A stretch of 24,756 bases of DNA from an uncultured Lachnospiraceae bacterium. Its GTDB lineage: Bacteria; Bacillota; Clostridia; Lachnospirales; Lachnospiraceae. The notes beneath the pieces are model-generated. The model made no database searches. It was not told where the DNA came from and was given only the letters and a program-made list of their open reading frames with translations. Made by a program: the position numbers and the translations under genes. Location: contig CAJUSS010000045.1 of NCBI GenBank assembly GCA_910588895.1, forward strand, positions 1 through 24,756. Reading direction: 5' to 3'. This document shows positions 1-7,603 of this stretch, one piece after another. The number at the start of each line of letters is the position of its first letter. Within the stretch, counting starts at the first letter, position 1.

Positions 1-46
1 CTAGCCTTCCAAGCTAGATACGTGGGTTCGATTCCCATCACCCGCT
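1..46 (+). tRNA. tRNA-Gly (anticodon TCC), 3' part
   Basis: The window opens inside a tRNA. Bases 1-5 and 13-17 (CTAGC/GCTAG) form the anticodon stem around the loop CTTCCAA, giving anticodon TCC, which reads GGA glycine codons. The T arm follows as GTGGG-TTCGATT-CCCAT, then the 3' acceptor strand CACCCGC and discriminator T at 46. CCA is not encoded; the gene runs straight into a T-run that may end transcription. The D arm and 5' acceptor strand lie outside the window. Confidence 0.93.
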
Positions 47-92
47 TTTTTTGTTGCCTTGACAGAGTTGACCGGAATCCCTACCAGGATCT

Positions 93-150
93 CAGGGGGA
101 CGATGTGACGCATATACGTCACGTCGTCCCCCTGTTTGGGCTATCTATTT
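93..150. repeat. Long extragenic palindrome (copy A) with conserved flank
   Basis: Bases 93-110 and 117-134 pair as an 18-base stem with a single G-T wobble around the six-base loop CATATA. The bases GGCTATCTATTT follow at 139-150. The element sits between the converging tRNA-Gly and AGCS symporter genes and could act as a two-way transcription end, though no clear U-run follows it on the minus strand. The same 12-base flank beside a GGGAC-ended hairpin occurs at 18867-18930, which suggests a repeated REP-like element rather than an ordinary terminator. Confidence 0.7.
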
Positions 151-215
151 CCCGACATCCCCTATTTTTATCAACGATAGGACCGCCCCCGGCCTGCCGC
201 ACTGGTCTGCGATCT

Positions 216-1706
216 TCAGTCACTCTCATCCAGACCCTGCGCCTGCATCTTCTGCACCTCCAAAAAGGCAGACAGCATGGGCTCTGTATCCAGCCCGCGG
301 ATCCGTCGGTCCACATAGTTTTTGGTGATCCTACAGACGATCGGGGACAGGGACAATACACCGATCAGGTTGGGGATCGCCATCAGTCCGTTGAAGGTAT
401 CCGACAGGTCCCAGGCCAGCTCCAGGCGCATGGTGGCCCCGCACAGGATGAAGAGGATGAAGACCACACGGTAGAGGACGATCGCACCGGCGCCGAACAG
501 ATACTCGAAGGCCTTGGAGCCATAATGGCTCCAGCCCAGCACGGTGGAGAACGCGAACAGCAATATGGCCAGGGCGATGAACATGGGGCCAAGGGGACCG
601 AACACCTTGGCAAAGGCCTCTCCCACCAGCGCAGAGCCCTCAGCCTTGCTGATCACCGCACCGGTCTCTAAGTCCACCAGACCGGAGGTCAGCACCGTCA
701 GCGCGGTCAAGGTGCAGACTACGATCGTGTCCGCGAACACCTCGAAGATCCCCCACATGCCCTGGCGGACAGGCTCCCGCACATTGGAGCTGGAGTGGAC
801 CATGACCGAGGATCCAAGGCCGGCTTCATTGGAGAAGACCCCCCGCTTCATCCCCCAGGTCAGCGCCATCTTGACACCGGCGCCTACGATCCCGCCGCCC
901 ACAGCCTTCACGGCAAAGGCACCCTTAAAGATCGACACCAGGGCCGGGATGAGCTGGCCTGCATTGGCGACGCACACGATCAACGCGCCGACGATATAGA
1001 AGACCGCCATAAATGGGACCAGCTTTTCGGTGACGGAGGCGATGCGCTTGATCCCGCCTAACACCACCAGCCCGGCCAGGACCATCAGCACGATCCCGGT
1101 GACCAGGTTCGGGATCATGAACGCGGCTTTCATATTGCCTGCGATGGAGTTGATCTGGCTCATGTTCCCGATGCCGAAGGATGCCAGCAGGCAGAACAGA
1201 GCGAACAGGACCGCCAGCGCAGCGCCTACCTTTCCCATGCCCTTTTTCGAGCCAAGACCGTCCCGCAGATAGTACATCGCGCCTCCGGACCATTCTCCCT
1301 TCTCGTTTTTCCGGCGGTAGTAGATCCCCAGGACATTTTCCGAGTAATTGGTCATCATCCCGAAGAATGCCACGATCCACATCCAGAAGATCGAGCCGGG
1401 CCCCCCGAACAGCAGCGCGGAAGATACGCCCACGATGTTACCCGTCCCGATCGTAGCGGCAAGCGCCGTACACAGGGATTGGAACTGGGTGATGGACTGA
1501 TCTCCCTTTTCCGTGTGCTTTGTGATGTGCTTGTCTGTAAAGATGCTCCCCAGGGTATGCTCCATCCAATACCCGAAGTGGGAGATCTGGAATACCTTAG
1601 TCAGGGCGGTCATCAAGATCCCTGTGCCGATCAAAAGGACCAGCATCGGGATCCCCCAGACAAAACTATTGACCACTCCGTTGACATTTGCGATCATCTC
1701 GACCAT
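216..1706 (-). CDS. AGCS-family amino acid (alanine/glycine):sodium symporter
   Basis: This 496-residue membrane protein belongs to the alanine or glycine:cation symporter family (TC 2.A.25), which takes up small amino acids with sodium. The family signature is clear: a GTGNIVG stretch, then GGPGSIFWMW, then the SENVLGIYYR and GGAMYYLRDGLG segments, followed by many hydrophobic helices. Length is normal for the family. The start at 1706 is chosen because GGGAGGAA lies just upstream and family members begin here; the longer open frame reaches into the structured leader and is not expected to be translated. It is preceded by a promoter, a terminator-like hairpin and a folded leader, so expression is probably controlled after initiation. 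Substrate (alanine or glycine) is not decided by sequence. Confidence 0.93.
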   Translation of the reverse strand: MVEMIANVNGVVNSFVWGIPMLVLLIGTGILMTALTKVFQISHFGYWMEHTLGSIFTDKHITKHTEKGDQSITQFQSLCTALAATIGTGNIVGVSSALLFGGPGSIFWMWIVAFFGMMTNYSENVLGIYYRRKNEKGEWSGGAMYYLRDGLGSKKGMGKVGAALAVLFALFCLLASFGIGNMSQINSIAGNMKAAFMIPNLVTGIVLMVLAGLVVLGGIKRIASVTEKLVPFMAVFYIVGALIVCVANAGQLIPALVSIFKGAFAVKAVGGGIVGAGVKMALTWGMKRGVFSNEAGLGSSVMVHSSSNVREPVRQGMWGIFEVFADTIVVCTLTALTVLTSGLVDLETGAVISKAEGSALVGEAFAKVFGPLGPMFIALAILLFAFSTVLGWSHYGSKAFEYLFGAGAIVLYRVVFILFILCGATMRLELAWDLSDTFNGLMAIPNLIGVLSLSPIVCRITKNYVDRRIRGLDTEPMLSAFLEVQKMQAQGLDESD

Positions 1707-1724
1707 ACTTTTCCTCCCGTTTTT

Positions 1725-1829
1725 CCTGCCTGCGGCAGGGGATAGGCATAGCTGCAAGGTCTGGCGGGGGCTTTGGACTGCGCCCCTCTCCGGTCGGTGC
1801 CGACCATACGCCACTGGCGCATAGCCCCC
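1725..1829 (-). promoter_or_regulatory. GC-rich branched RNA structure in the symporter leader
   Basis: On the minus strand a seven-pair helix GGGGGCT/AGCCCCC (1823-1829 with 1766-1772) closes a junction holding two hairpins: a seven-pair stem at 806-822 of the second kilobase (1806-1822, loop ACT) and GGTCG/CGACC at 1792-1805. A further hairpin CCTGCC/GGCAGG (1725-1739) lies just before the ribosome binding site. I do not recognise a known riboswitch. The folded region lies directly upstream of the AGCS gene and downstream of a terminator-like hairpin, so a regulatory leader role is an inference. Confidence 0.5.
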
Positions 1830-1852
1830 CTCGCGGCATTGCCCGCAGGAAT

Positions 1853-1884
1853 AAAAAACAGGGGGAACGTAAATGTTCCACCTG
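1853..1884 (-). terminator. Intrinsic terminator or attenuator upstream of the symporter gene
   Basis: Minus-strand CAGG-T-GGAAC, loop ATTTAC, GTTCC-C-CCTG gives nine pairs with one mismatch and is followed by six U residues. It may end the upstream two-component operon, whose last stop is about 100 bases away. However, the only promoter I see for the symporter lies upstream of this hairpin, so it may instead attenuate symporter transcription. Confidence 0.75.
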
Positions 1885-1924
1885 CCCCATTGCAAATGAT
1901 CGACCATGCATCATGCACTTTATT

Positions 1925-1953
1925 ACGGTAGCATAGCAGACAAAAAAAGTCAA
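1925..1953 (-). promoter_or_regulatory. Candidate promoter for the symporter gene
   Basis: TTGACT (1948-1953) and TACCGT (1925-1930) are spaced by 17 bases on the minus strand. The -35 box is strong, the -10 box is weak. Transcription would begin near 1918, about 210 bases before the symporter start and about 35 bases before the terminator-like hairpin. Confidence 0.5.
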
Positions 1954-1983
1954 GGGTCGAGTTTGTTTTTATCTGCTTTTCCT

Positions 1984-2829
1984 TCACCTCCCCGGACTGG
2001 TGGCGATGAACAGCTCCCGGATCCCCTCGAAAAAGCCGATGGTCACGATCGTCCGCTCTTCCTCCCCGCCGGGGAACACATATTTCTTAAAATATGGCGT
2101 GATCTCCATCAGCGGATCCGCACCCTCATAGGGCTTTGGCTCTGAAAGCCCCAGGTACCGGCTCCAGGCCAGGATGATCCGGTCTGGATCTAAGTCCTCC
2201 CACTCCTGGTCGATCCGGGCATAAAATCCGTAGATCTTCCCGTCATCCCCATCGATATAGGCCTCGATCAGGCGATCCTCCTTGCTCACGTTCCGCAGAT
2301 GGTCCGATAAGGTCAGGCTCCAGACCGACACGTTATTCCTGGGCTCCCTGGTATCGATGGCGGAGCAGAGCAGAGCCTCATAGAGCGCCGGCTCCACCGC
2401 CTGCAGCGTATCTGGCAGCACGCCTGCCTTTTTTAGCGCCTCGATCTCCCGGTCGCAGACCGCAAAGACCTCCTGGTCCGATACCTCGCTCTTTGCGCCT
2501 CCTCTGCGGTTGATGACAAATGCATAGGACCCGGTCAGCTCTTCGTAGCGCTCTCCATCCCCTAGGCCATCCCCGTCCCTGGTCAAGGCACTCTGTTCGC
2601 TCTCCGGCAGGCTCCGGCTGTTCAAGGCCTGGGAAAGGATATGCAGTTTTTCCCCGCTGCTCAGGACGTAACGGTAGCCCTCCCCTGCCAGATCCACCTC
2701 CTGCCGATGGATATGGCCCAAAAGGCCGCCGTCCCGATAATAGGAGAACGCCTCCGGTCCCCATATGGATATGGCTACGACCGCCATCACAAAGAGCAAG
2801 GATGACAGTCGGATGATGTTCCTTCGCAC
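1984..2829 (-). CDS. Membrane-anchored protein of unknown function, last gene of the two-component operon
   Basis: I do not recognise a named family. The 281-residue protein has a short basic N-terminus, one hydrophobic helix at about residues 4-22, and a soluble remainder expected outside the cell, with no lipobox. The GTG at 2829 is chosen as start because AGGGGG lies about eight bases upstream and it places the hydrophobic segment at the N-terminus; an upstream ATG at 2886 has no good binding site. It follows the sensor kinase on the same strand after about 110 bases, so it probably belongs to the same surface-signalling unit, for example as an accessory or as a target. The function is unknown. 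Confidence 0.72.
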   Translation of the reverse strand: MRRNIIRLSSLLFVMAVVAISIWGPEAFSYYRDGGLLGHIHRQEVDLAGEGYRYVLSSGEKLHILSQALNSRSLPESEQSALTRDGDGLGDGERYEELTGSYAFVINRRGGAKSEVSDQEVFAVCDREIEALKKAGVLPDTLQAVEPALYEALLCSAIDTREPRNNVSVWSLTLSDHLRNVSKEDRLIEAYIDGDDGKIYGFYARIDQEWEDLDPDRIILAWSRYLGLSEPKPYEGADPLMEITPYFKKYVFPGGEEERTIVTIGFFEGIRELFIATSPGR

Positions 2830-2942
2830 GGTATCGCCCCCTCTCTGCGGTCTCTGCCCATGCCTTGCCGCGGTACGCTGCCTCACAGCTTATCCCGCGG
2901 GCGGTGTGCTGTATATCTCTGCCCATGTCCGGCCGCGGCACG

Positions 2943-4343
2943 TCACTGCGTCTCCGGATCCGGCAGCCAAAAGCTCATCTGCGTTCCCTCTCCCAACTCG
3001 CTGCGGATCTCCAGCCGGCTGTCATGGAGCGCCAATATCTCCGCACACAGCGCCAGCCCCAGGCCGGCCCCGTTCCGGCTCCTGGAGCGGGACTTATCCA
3101 CCATGTAAAATGCCTTTATGATCTTATCCTGCTCCTCTCTGGGGATCCCGATGCCATGGTCCTCCACAAAAAAGCGGTACCCTTCCCCCTGCCTCTGTCC
3201 GCCGATCCAGATCCTCTCTCCCGGCTCCGAAGCTTTACAGGCATTGTCGATCAGGTTCATCAGCACAGACCGGATCAGATCCGGATCGGCCCAGACCGTC
3301 CCGCCCTCATTGCAAAACAGGAACGCCATCGTCCGGTCATTGGCATACATATCCCGCAGATACTGAAAAAGATACTCTGCCTCCACCCTCCTGCGCTGGA
3401 TATGGATCCGTTTTGTGACGATGATATCCAGCAGACGGAAGGACATGGCCTCTAAGCGCTTTCCCTCCGTATAGATATAATTGGCGGACAAGAAGCTCTT
3501 CTCCTCGTCCAGCCTGCGGGAGCGGAGCATATCCGCATAGCCGATGATAGCGGTCAGTGGTGTCTTCAGCTCATGGGCAAAGGCGCCCACAAAATCCTCC
3601 CTGGCCCGGATCTCTTCCTCCAGCTTCCCGATATTTTCCTCCAGAGCGTTGGCCATCTGGTTAAAATCCAGGGTCAGCTGTCCCAGCTCATCACTGCTGA
3701 CCTTCCGGGCCCGATAGCCGTACTCACCCTGGGCCATCCGTTTTGTGGCCCTGGTCAGGAGCCGGATCGGCCGTGTGAGCCAGGAGGAGACGCCATGCAT
3801 GATGAAGGTGCCCAGCACCAGCATCACCACCATCATCCGCCGGTACACAGTAAATCCTAATGCCCTCTCCTTGAACACCTCCGACACGTCCCGCACGGTC
3901 TCTAGGTACAAAATCCTGTCCAGAACGTCCACCTGCACGCAGGTCCGGATCTGGTAGCGGTCCTCCTGCCGGACCACCTGGTAGGCATTATGGCTCTCGT
4001 CGGTCTGTTCCATCAGACGGCCGTCTCCCTCCGCCCCATCGCTCTCATAGATGACGTCTCCCTGCTCATCCAAGATCCGCAGCGTCCGGCCGCCGCCCCC
4101 TCCGGCCAGGTTGTAGGCGATCTGGCTGATCGTCCGGTCCGGGAGCACATCATACCTGGCCGGAGCGTTCAGCGCCGCCGTCTCAAAGGCAAAACGCAGG
4201 ATGCTGCTCTCCTCCAGTGCCTGTCCTGTCTCCCGGTCCATGGAGGTCTCAAATACATAGTTGACAAAATAAGCGCCGCCAAGGCCAAAGGCCATGGCCA
4301 TGACCACCATGGTCCACAGCAGCAATTTCAGCGAGAATCTCAT
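2943..4343 (-). CDS. Sensor histidine kinase (HAMP, HisKA, HATPase_c)
   Basis: This 466-residue membrane kinase senses an external signal and phosphorylates the response regulator encoded just upstream. Transmembrane helices lie near residues 7-29 and 163-185, enclosing an external sensor region of about 130 residues. A HAMP segment (about 186-238) follows, then the HisKA motif FAHELKTPLTAIIGY with phospho-accepting His257. The ATP-binding part has the N box NLIDNACKAS (Asn367 region), the DHGIGIP box and GAGLGLAL. All key residues are present. Its ATG overlaps the stop of the regulator gene (ATGA), so translation is coupled. The external domain does not resemble a sensor family I can name. 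Confidence 0.95.
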   Translation of the reverse strand: MRFSLKLLLWTMVVMAMAFGLGGAYFVNYVFETSMDRETGQALEESSILRFAFETAALNAPARYDVLPDRTISQIAYNLAGGGGGRTLRILDEQGDVIYESDGAEGDGRLMEQTDESHNAYQVVRQEDRYQIRTCVQVDVLDRILYLETVRDVSEVFKERALGFTVYRRMMVVMLVLGTFIMHGVSSWLTRPIRLLTRATKRMAQGEYGYRARKVSSDELGQLTLDFNQMANALEENIGKLEEEIRAREDFVGAFAHELKTPLTAIIGYADMLRSRRLDEEKSFLSANYIYTEGKRLEAMSFRLLDIIVTKRIHIQRRRVEAEYLFQYLRDMYANDRTMAFLFCNEGGTVWADPDLIRSVLMNLIDNACKASEPGERIWIGGQRQGEGYRFFVEDHGIGIPREEQDKIIKAFYMVDKSRSRSRNGAGLGLALCAEILALHDSRLEIRSELGEGTQMSFWLPDPETQ

Positions 4344-4999
4344 CCGTGTACCTCTAAACGGTAGCCCACCTTATAGACTGCGGTCAGGCAGCGCTCCCAG
4401 CCCAGCTTTTTCCTGAGCCGCTGCACATGGAGGTCTAAGGTGCGGCTGTCTCCGGTGTACTCCCCGCCCCAGACCTGCTCATAAAGGGTCTCCCTAAAGA
4501 GCGCCACGTTCTTGTTCCGGATGAACAGCACCAGAAGGCCGAATTCTTTATTGGTGAGCACCACCGGGACGCCGTTCTTTGTGACCTGCCGCCCGTCCAC
4601 ATCCACCACCACATCCAGGGCGGACAAGGTATTGTCCGTCTTATGGTAGCGGCGCAGCACAGCCTCTACTCTGGCCACCAGCTCCACCACGTCAAAGGGC
4701 TTGACCAGATAATCATCCGCCCCCAGCCGCAGGCCCTTCACCCGGTCCCGCACCTCGTACCGGGCCGTTATGAAGATCACCGGGATCTTCAAGGGGCGGA
4801 TATAATCCATGATCTCATAGCCGTCCACCCCTGGCAGCATCACATCCAATAAGATCAGGTCAAAGTCCCGCTCCTCGATCAGATCAAGCGCCTCCACCCC
4901 ATCCTGGACAGCCGTGCAGTGATACCCGGCCGCGGACAGGTTCAGATCGATCAGATCGCATATAGGCTTTTCATCATCCACGATCAGTATCTTGATCAT
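4340..4999 (-). CDS. OmpR/PhoB-type response regulator
   Basis: The 219-residue protein has a receiver domain (residues 1-115) with acidic pair Asp8/Asp9, phospho-acceptor Asp52 in LILLDVMLPGVDGYE, Thr78 and Lys100, and a C-terminal winged-helix DNA-binding domain containing the typical TNKEFGLL and SRTLDLHVQRLRKKL stretches. It should bind DNA and change transcription when phosphorylated by the partner kinase. The start at 4999 is supported by a GGTGGAG site and by the ATGA overlap with the stop of the preceding gene; the longer frame adds residues unlike any receiver domain. The four-base overlaps on both sides indicate tight translational coupling. Confidence 0.95.
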   Translation of the reverse strand: MIKILIVDDEKPICDLIDLNLSAAGYHCTAVQDGVEALDLIEERDFDLILLDVMLPGVDGYEIMDYIRPLKIPVIFITARYEVRDRVKGLRLGADDYLVKPFDVVELVARVEAVLRRYHKTDNTLSALDVVVDVDGRQVTKNGVPVVLTNKEFGLLVLFIRNKNVALFRETLYEQVWGGEYTGDSRTLDLHVQRLRKKLGWERCLTAVYKVGYRLEVHG

Positions 5000-6528
5000 C
5001 CGCTCCACCCCCAATAAAGTCCTGCCTGTTCTGTCAGCGTCTCCATATCCGTCTCCTCCACGCAGGGATACCAGCTCCGCATCTCCGTATCCGTCAGAAA
5101 GCCGCCGGTCCGCTGGCAATAGATCCAGTAATCCTTTTCCGTCACCATCTGGCCCGCATCTGTCTCATAGCCGTAGCGGGCCAGGACCGCCAGATCCTTT
5201 AAGCCGTCCCCGTCAAGGTCGCGGCATCTCACACCCAGGAGCTCATAAAGGTTCTCGTGGTCCCCCATGGGCTGGAAGCTCCAGACGATATCGCCCCGCT
5301 CATCCACCAGATAGATCATCAGGATGTTGTACTCAGCCATGCGATAAACGCCGGGGACCACCTCCAGCCGACCCAGCTTTTCAAATTCCTGCCAGCTCCG
5401 TCTAGCCTCGTCGATCGCAAGACCGCCCTCCTGCAGCTCCTTTAGCGTAGCCGCTGTATACAAGAACTCCGTGGAGAGTCCTTCCTTTACAAAGGACAGG
5501 ATAAATCGCACGCTCTTGTTCATGCTGAAGCGGTTCAGCTTATCCGACAAACGCCAGTCCCGGTAAAAGCCGTCCTTTCCCTGGAACAGTACGTCCCCGA
5601 CCTTGTACATCTTATCTTCCGTCCCTGACAGCAGCTCCTCCTCTGCCCCTTCCTCTGTCAGCGGCTTGCTCGTCCCTGACGGCAGCTCACTCTTTGCCTC
5701 CGCTCCTGCCGCCCTCTCTCCGCCGCGTCCGGCGCTCCCGTTGCTGCAGAGTGTGATCAGCAGGATATCGGTCAGGCCGTCCTCGTCCACATCCTGGAAG
5801 GATACGGCCGCGATCCCTTCATTGCACTGGTCTAAGCACCCCATCCTGCGGATGTTGGTCTCCAGCCGCTCAGTCCGATAGCAGATCTCTCCGTTTGGCC
5901 CGGCAAAAAACAGCGCCAGCCGATGGTGCTCCTTATCCAGTGCCGGGATCATGGTCACCGCCCCAAAGCACTCCGTCTCCAGGGGAAAGATCTGCTCCTG
6001 GATGACCGAAAATCCCGCCTCCTGGATCTGGGACTGATGGGCCACTCTTTCAAACCGTTCCTGGTATGCCTGATACGCAGCATAGTCCTCCTGGCCCCGG
6101 CTTTTCCCCAGCCCAGCTCCGGCCCCGGGATCGAATCCGCCCTCGTCCTCATACGCAGATGTACGCCTCCTGTCATCATCCGTCCCCGATGGATCCGGCA
6201 CACCCGCCCCACCTGCCAGACTCTGTCTCTCTCCCGCTATGTCCTGCCCCTCTCCCGCCATGCCCTTCCTTTCTCCTGCCGTCCCCGGCCGCTCTCTAGC
6301 AGAGACCGGTCCCCCAGGAGAAACGCCTCCTCCGGAGCGCTCTTTGGTAAGCCCGCATCCCCTGCCCGCGCAAAAAAAGAAAAGCACAGCCCCAAAGAGG
6401 AGCGCAGCTCCCCCCAGACCGACCAGAAGGCCGCCTGTTCCCAGCGGCCTTCTCTTCCTTTTCCTGGACTTATGTATCTCCTCCCGCAGCCGTCCTTCCT
6501 GCCGCAGGTCCCTTTTTTCTGTCTCCAT
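4996..6528 (-). CDS. Single-pass membrane protein with two calcium-loop (FG-GAP/VCBS-like) motifs
   Basis: The 510-residue protein starts with a charged cytoplasmic tail (residues 1-29), a transmembrane helix (about 31-55) and a low-complexity linker that includes four seven-residue repeats (79-106). The rest should be outside the cell. Two copies of the pattern DxDxDGxxD, DVDEDGLTD (246-254) and DLDGDGLKD (437-445), match the calcium-binding loops of FG-GAP/VCBS propeller repeats. No enzyme motif is visible. It sits between the repeat-rich lipoprotein and the response regulator, whose start it overlaps, so it is probably a sensing or accessory component of the two-component system. The specific role is unknown. 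Confidence 0.82.
   Translation of the reverse strand: METEKRDLRQEGRLREEIHKSRKRKRRPLGTGGLLVGLGGAALLFGAVLFFFCAGRGCGLTKERSGGGVSPGGPVSARERPGTAGERKGMAGEGQDIAGERQSLAGGAGVPDPSGTDDDRRRTSAYEDEGGFDPGAGAGLGKSRGQEDYAAYQAYQERFERVAHQSQIQEAGFSVIQEQIFPLETECFGAVTMIPALDKEHHRLALFFAGPNGEICYRTERLETNIRRMGCLDQCNEGIAAVSFQDVDEDGLTDILLITLCSNGSAGRGGERAAGAEAKSELPSGTSKPLTEEGAEEELLSGTEDKMYKVGDVLFQGKDGFYRDWRLSDKLNRFSMNKSVRFILSFVKEGLSTEFLYTAATLKELQEGGLAIDEARRSWQEFEKLGRLEVVPGVYRMAEYNILMIYLVDERGDIVWSFQPMGDHENLYELLGVRCRDLDGDGLKDLAVLARYGYETDAGQMVTEKDYWIYCQRTGGFLTDTEMRSWYPCVEETDMETLTEQAGLYWGWSG
6211..6294. repeat. Four 21-base tandem repeats coding a seven-residue unit
   Basis: Within the membrane-anchored protein, residues 79-106 read ERPGTAG, ERKGMAG, EGQDIAG and ERQSLAG: four units of seven residues, each ending in AG. 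They lie in the flexible linker just outside the membrane helix. The copies have diverged at the middle positions but keep length, as expected of a spacer whose length can change by slippage. Confidence 0.75.
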
Positions 6529-6653
6529 ACCATCATCCTTATGTCTGATCCTTCATGCCCAGGCTGCGGATGTGCGGGCGAGCATATACGTCCAGCGGAC
6601 ATGCCCGGCCTTCCGGATGCCAGTCACCTATACGGCGGCGGCCCTCTGCCCGC

Positions 6654-7514
6654 CTACTCGTCTTCACCCTCCAGTCTCTTAAGCTCCTGCTCCAGCTCCC
6701 GGAGCTTTTCCTCCAGACTCTCCTGCTCCTTCGCCAGGCTCTCCTTTTCTGCCGCAAAGCTTTCCTCCAGCTTCGCCTGGATATCCTCCTGCAGGCTCTC
6801 TGACGGCAGCTCCCCGTTGCTCTCTGCCTCGGCAGGCTCACTTTCCTGCTGCCTGCTGCCTTCGGTCTCCCTTGGCTGCAGATCCTCTTTTGACTGTGCG
6901 CTTCCTTCTATCCGACGATCCTCTCCTGACCGCGACCTCTCCTTCGCCCGCTGGTCCTCTCCCGACCATGTGCTCTCCTCTGTCCGCTGATCCTCTCCTG
7001 ACCGCGAGCTTTCCGTCGCCTGCCGGTCCTCTCCCGACTGTGAAGCCTCCTCTGCCGTCTTGGTATCCTGGTCCCCATCATCGATGTTATTGGGAAGGTA
7101 TTCCAGATTGAAGCCTTCCATCTTGACCGCTCCGTAGATGCTGGGATGGTGGCCTGACCTCCCCTCGATCCCAGGTCCCCGCCAGCCCACTCGGAATTTG
7201 TAATATTTTCCGGTCTTTAACTCCTTAAACGCTTTTTCCGCCTCGTATTTTCCATCCAGTGCGGTGTCTGTCAGCTCAAAGACCTGTGTGTCGCCTGCTT
7301 CATCCTCACAGTTCAAGAGAAAGACCTCCTCCGTCCCTGTGTCCTTATCCTCCCGTGTCACGGTCTCCTTTTCCAGGACATGCACTTCCACCACCCAGGT
7401 GTCCGTGTTCCCGATCTTGTCGCAGCCGGACAGCAAGAACACCAAGATAAAAAGATACAGGCCCTGGAGTCTTTTTATGTTCCTTTTTAAATGATCCCAC
7501 TTTTTCATCGTCAT
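6654..7514 (-). CDS. Repeat-rich lipoprotein with C-terminal coiled coil, first gene of the two-component operon
   Basis: I do not recognise a family. The 286-residue protein has a signal peptide ending in the lipobox LLSGC, with Cys31 as the probable lipid-anchored residue. Residues 32-140 form a small globular domain; 158-217 are five 12-residue repeats built on SxSGEDxR; 244-284 are a strongly charged coiled coil (heptad-like KLEE, EKES, LEEKLRELEQEL). The first ATG at 7514 follows GTGAGG; an ATG two codons on is equally possible. It is the first gene after a promoter at 7547-7575 and precedes the calcium-loop membrane protein and the two-component genes, so an external partner of that sensor system is a reasonable inference. 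Confidence 0.8.
   Translation of the reverse strand: MTMKKWDHLKRNIKRLQGLYLFILVFLLSGCDKIGNTDTWVVEVHVLEKETVTREDKDTGTEEVFLLNCEDEAGDTQVFELTDTALDGKYEAEKAFKELKTGKYYKFRVGWRGPGIEGRSGHHPSIYGAVKMEGFNLEYLPNNIDDGDQDTKTAEEASQSGEDRQATESSRSGEDQRTEESTWSGEDQRAKERSRSGEDRRIEGSAQSKEDLQPRETEGSRQQESEPAEAESNGELPSESLQEDIQAKLEESFAAEKESLAKEQESLEEKLRELEQELKRLEGEDE
6864..7043. repeat. Five 36-base tandem repeats coding a 12-residue unit
   Basis: Residues 158-217 of the lipoprotein divide into SQSGEDRQATES, SRSGEDQRTEES, TWSGEDQRAKER, SRSGEDRRIEGS and AQSKEDLQPRET. The SGED core is kept in four units and becomes SKED in the last. The repeats are very hydrophilic and probably form an extended stalk between the globular part and the coiled coil. 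Confidence 0.82.
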
Positions 7515-7546
7515 CGCCTCACCAAGATATATTGTCCATGGGATTG

Positions 7547-7575
7547 ATTTTATCAGTTTTTACTTTTATTGTCCA
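7547..7575 (-). promoter_or_regulatory. Promoter of the lipoprotein/two-component operon
   Basis: TGGACA (7570-7575) and TAAAAT (7547-7552) are separated by 17 bases on the minus strand, each one base from consensus. It lies between the stop of the TtcA-like gene and the lipoprotein start, giving a leader of about 25 bases. Confidence 0.7.
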
Positions 7576-7603
7576 GTGTGTCGCCTGATCTTTCTCAAAA
7601 ATG

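Noticed and set aside
1741..1830. Glycine riboswitch upstream of the symporter
   Set aside because: A GGAGAG string is present, but the rest of the conserved glycine aptamer core is not.
1707..1907. N-terminal extension of the AGCS frame through the leader
   Set aside because: It crosses the structured leader, adds residues unlike the family, and a good ribosome binding site marks ATG 1706.
5923..6990. A 355-codon plus-strand open frame
   Set aside because: It lies antisense to two genes with clear binding sites and domains, is rich in Ser/Pro/Arg as expected of a reversed GC-rich frame, and resembles no family.
6864..7043. CRISPR-like array
   Set aside because: The 36-base period is a coding repeat in frame with the lipoprotein, with no unique spacers.
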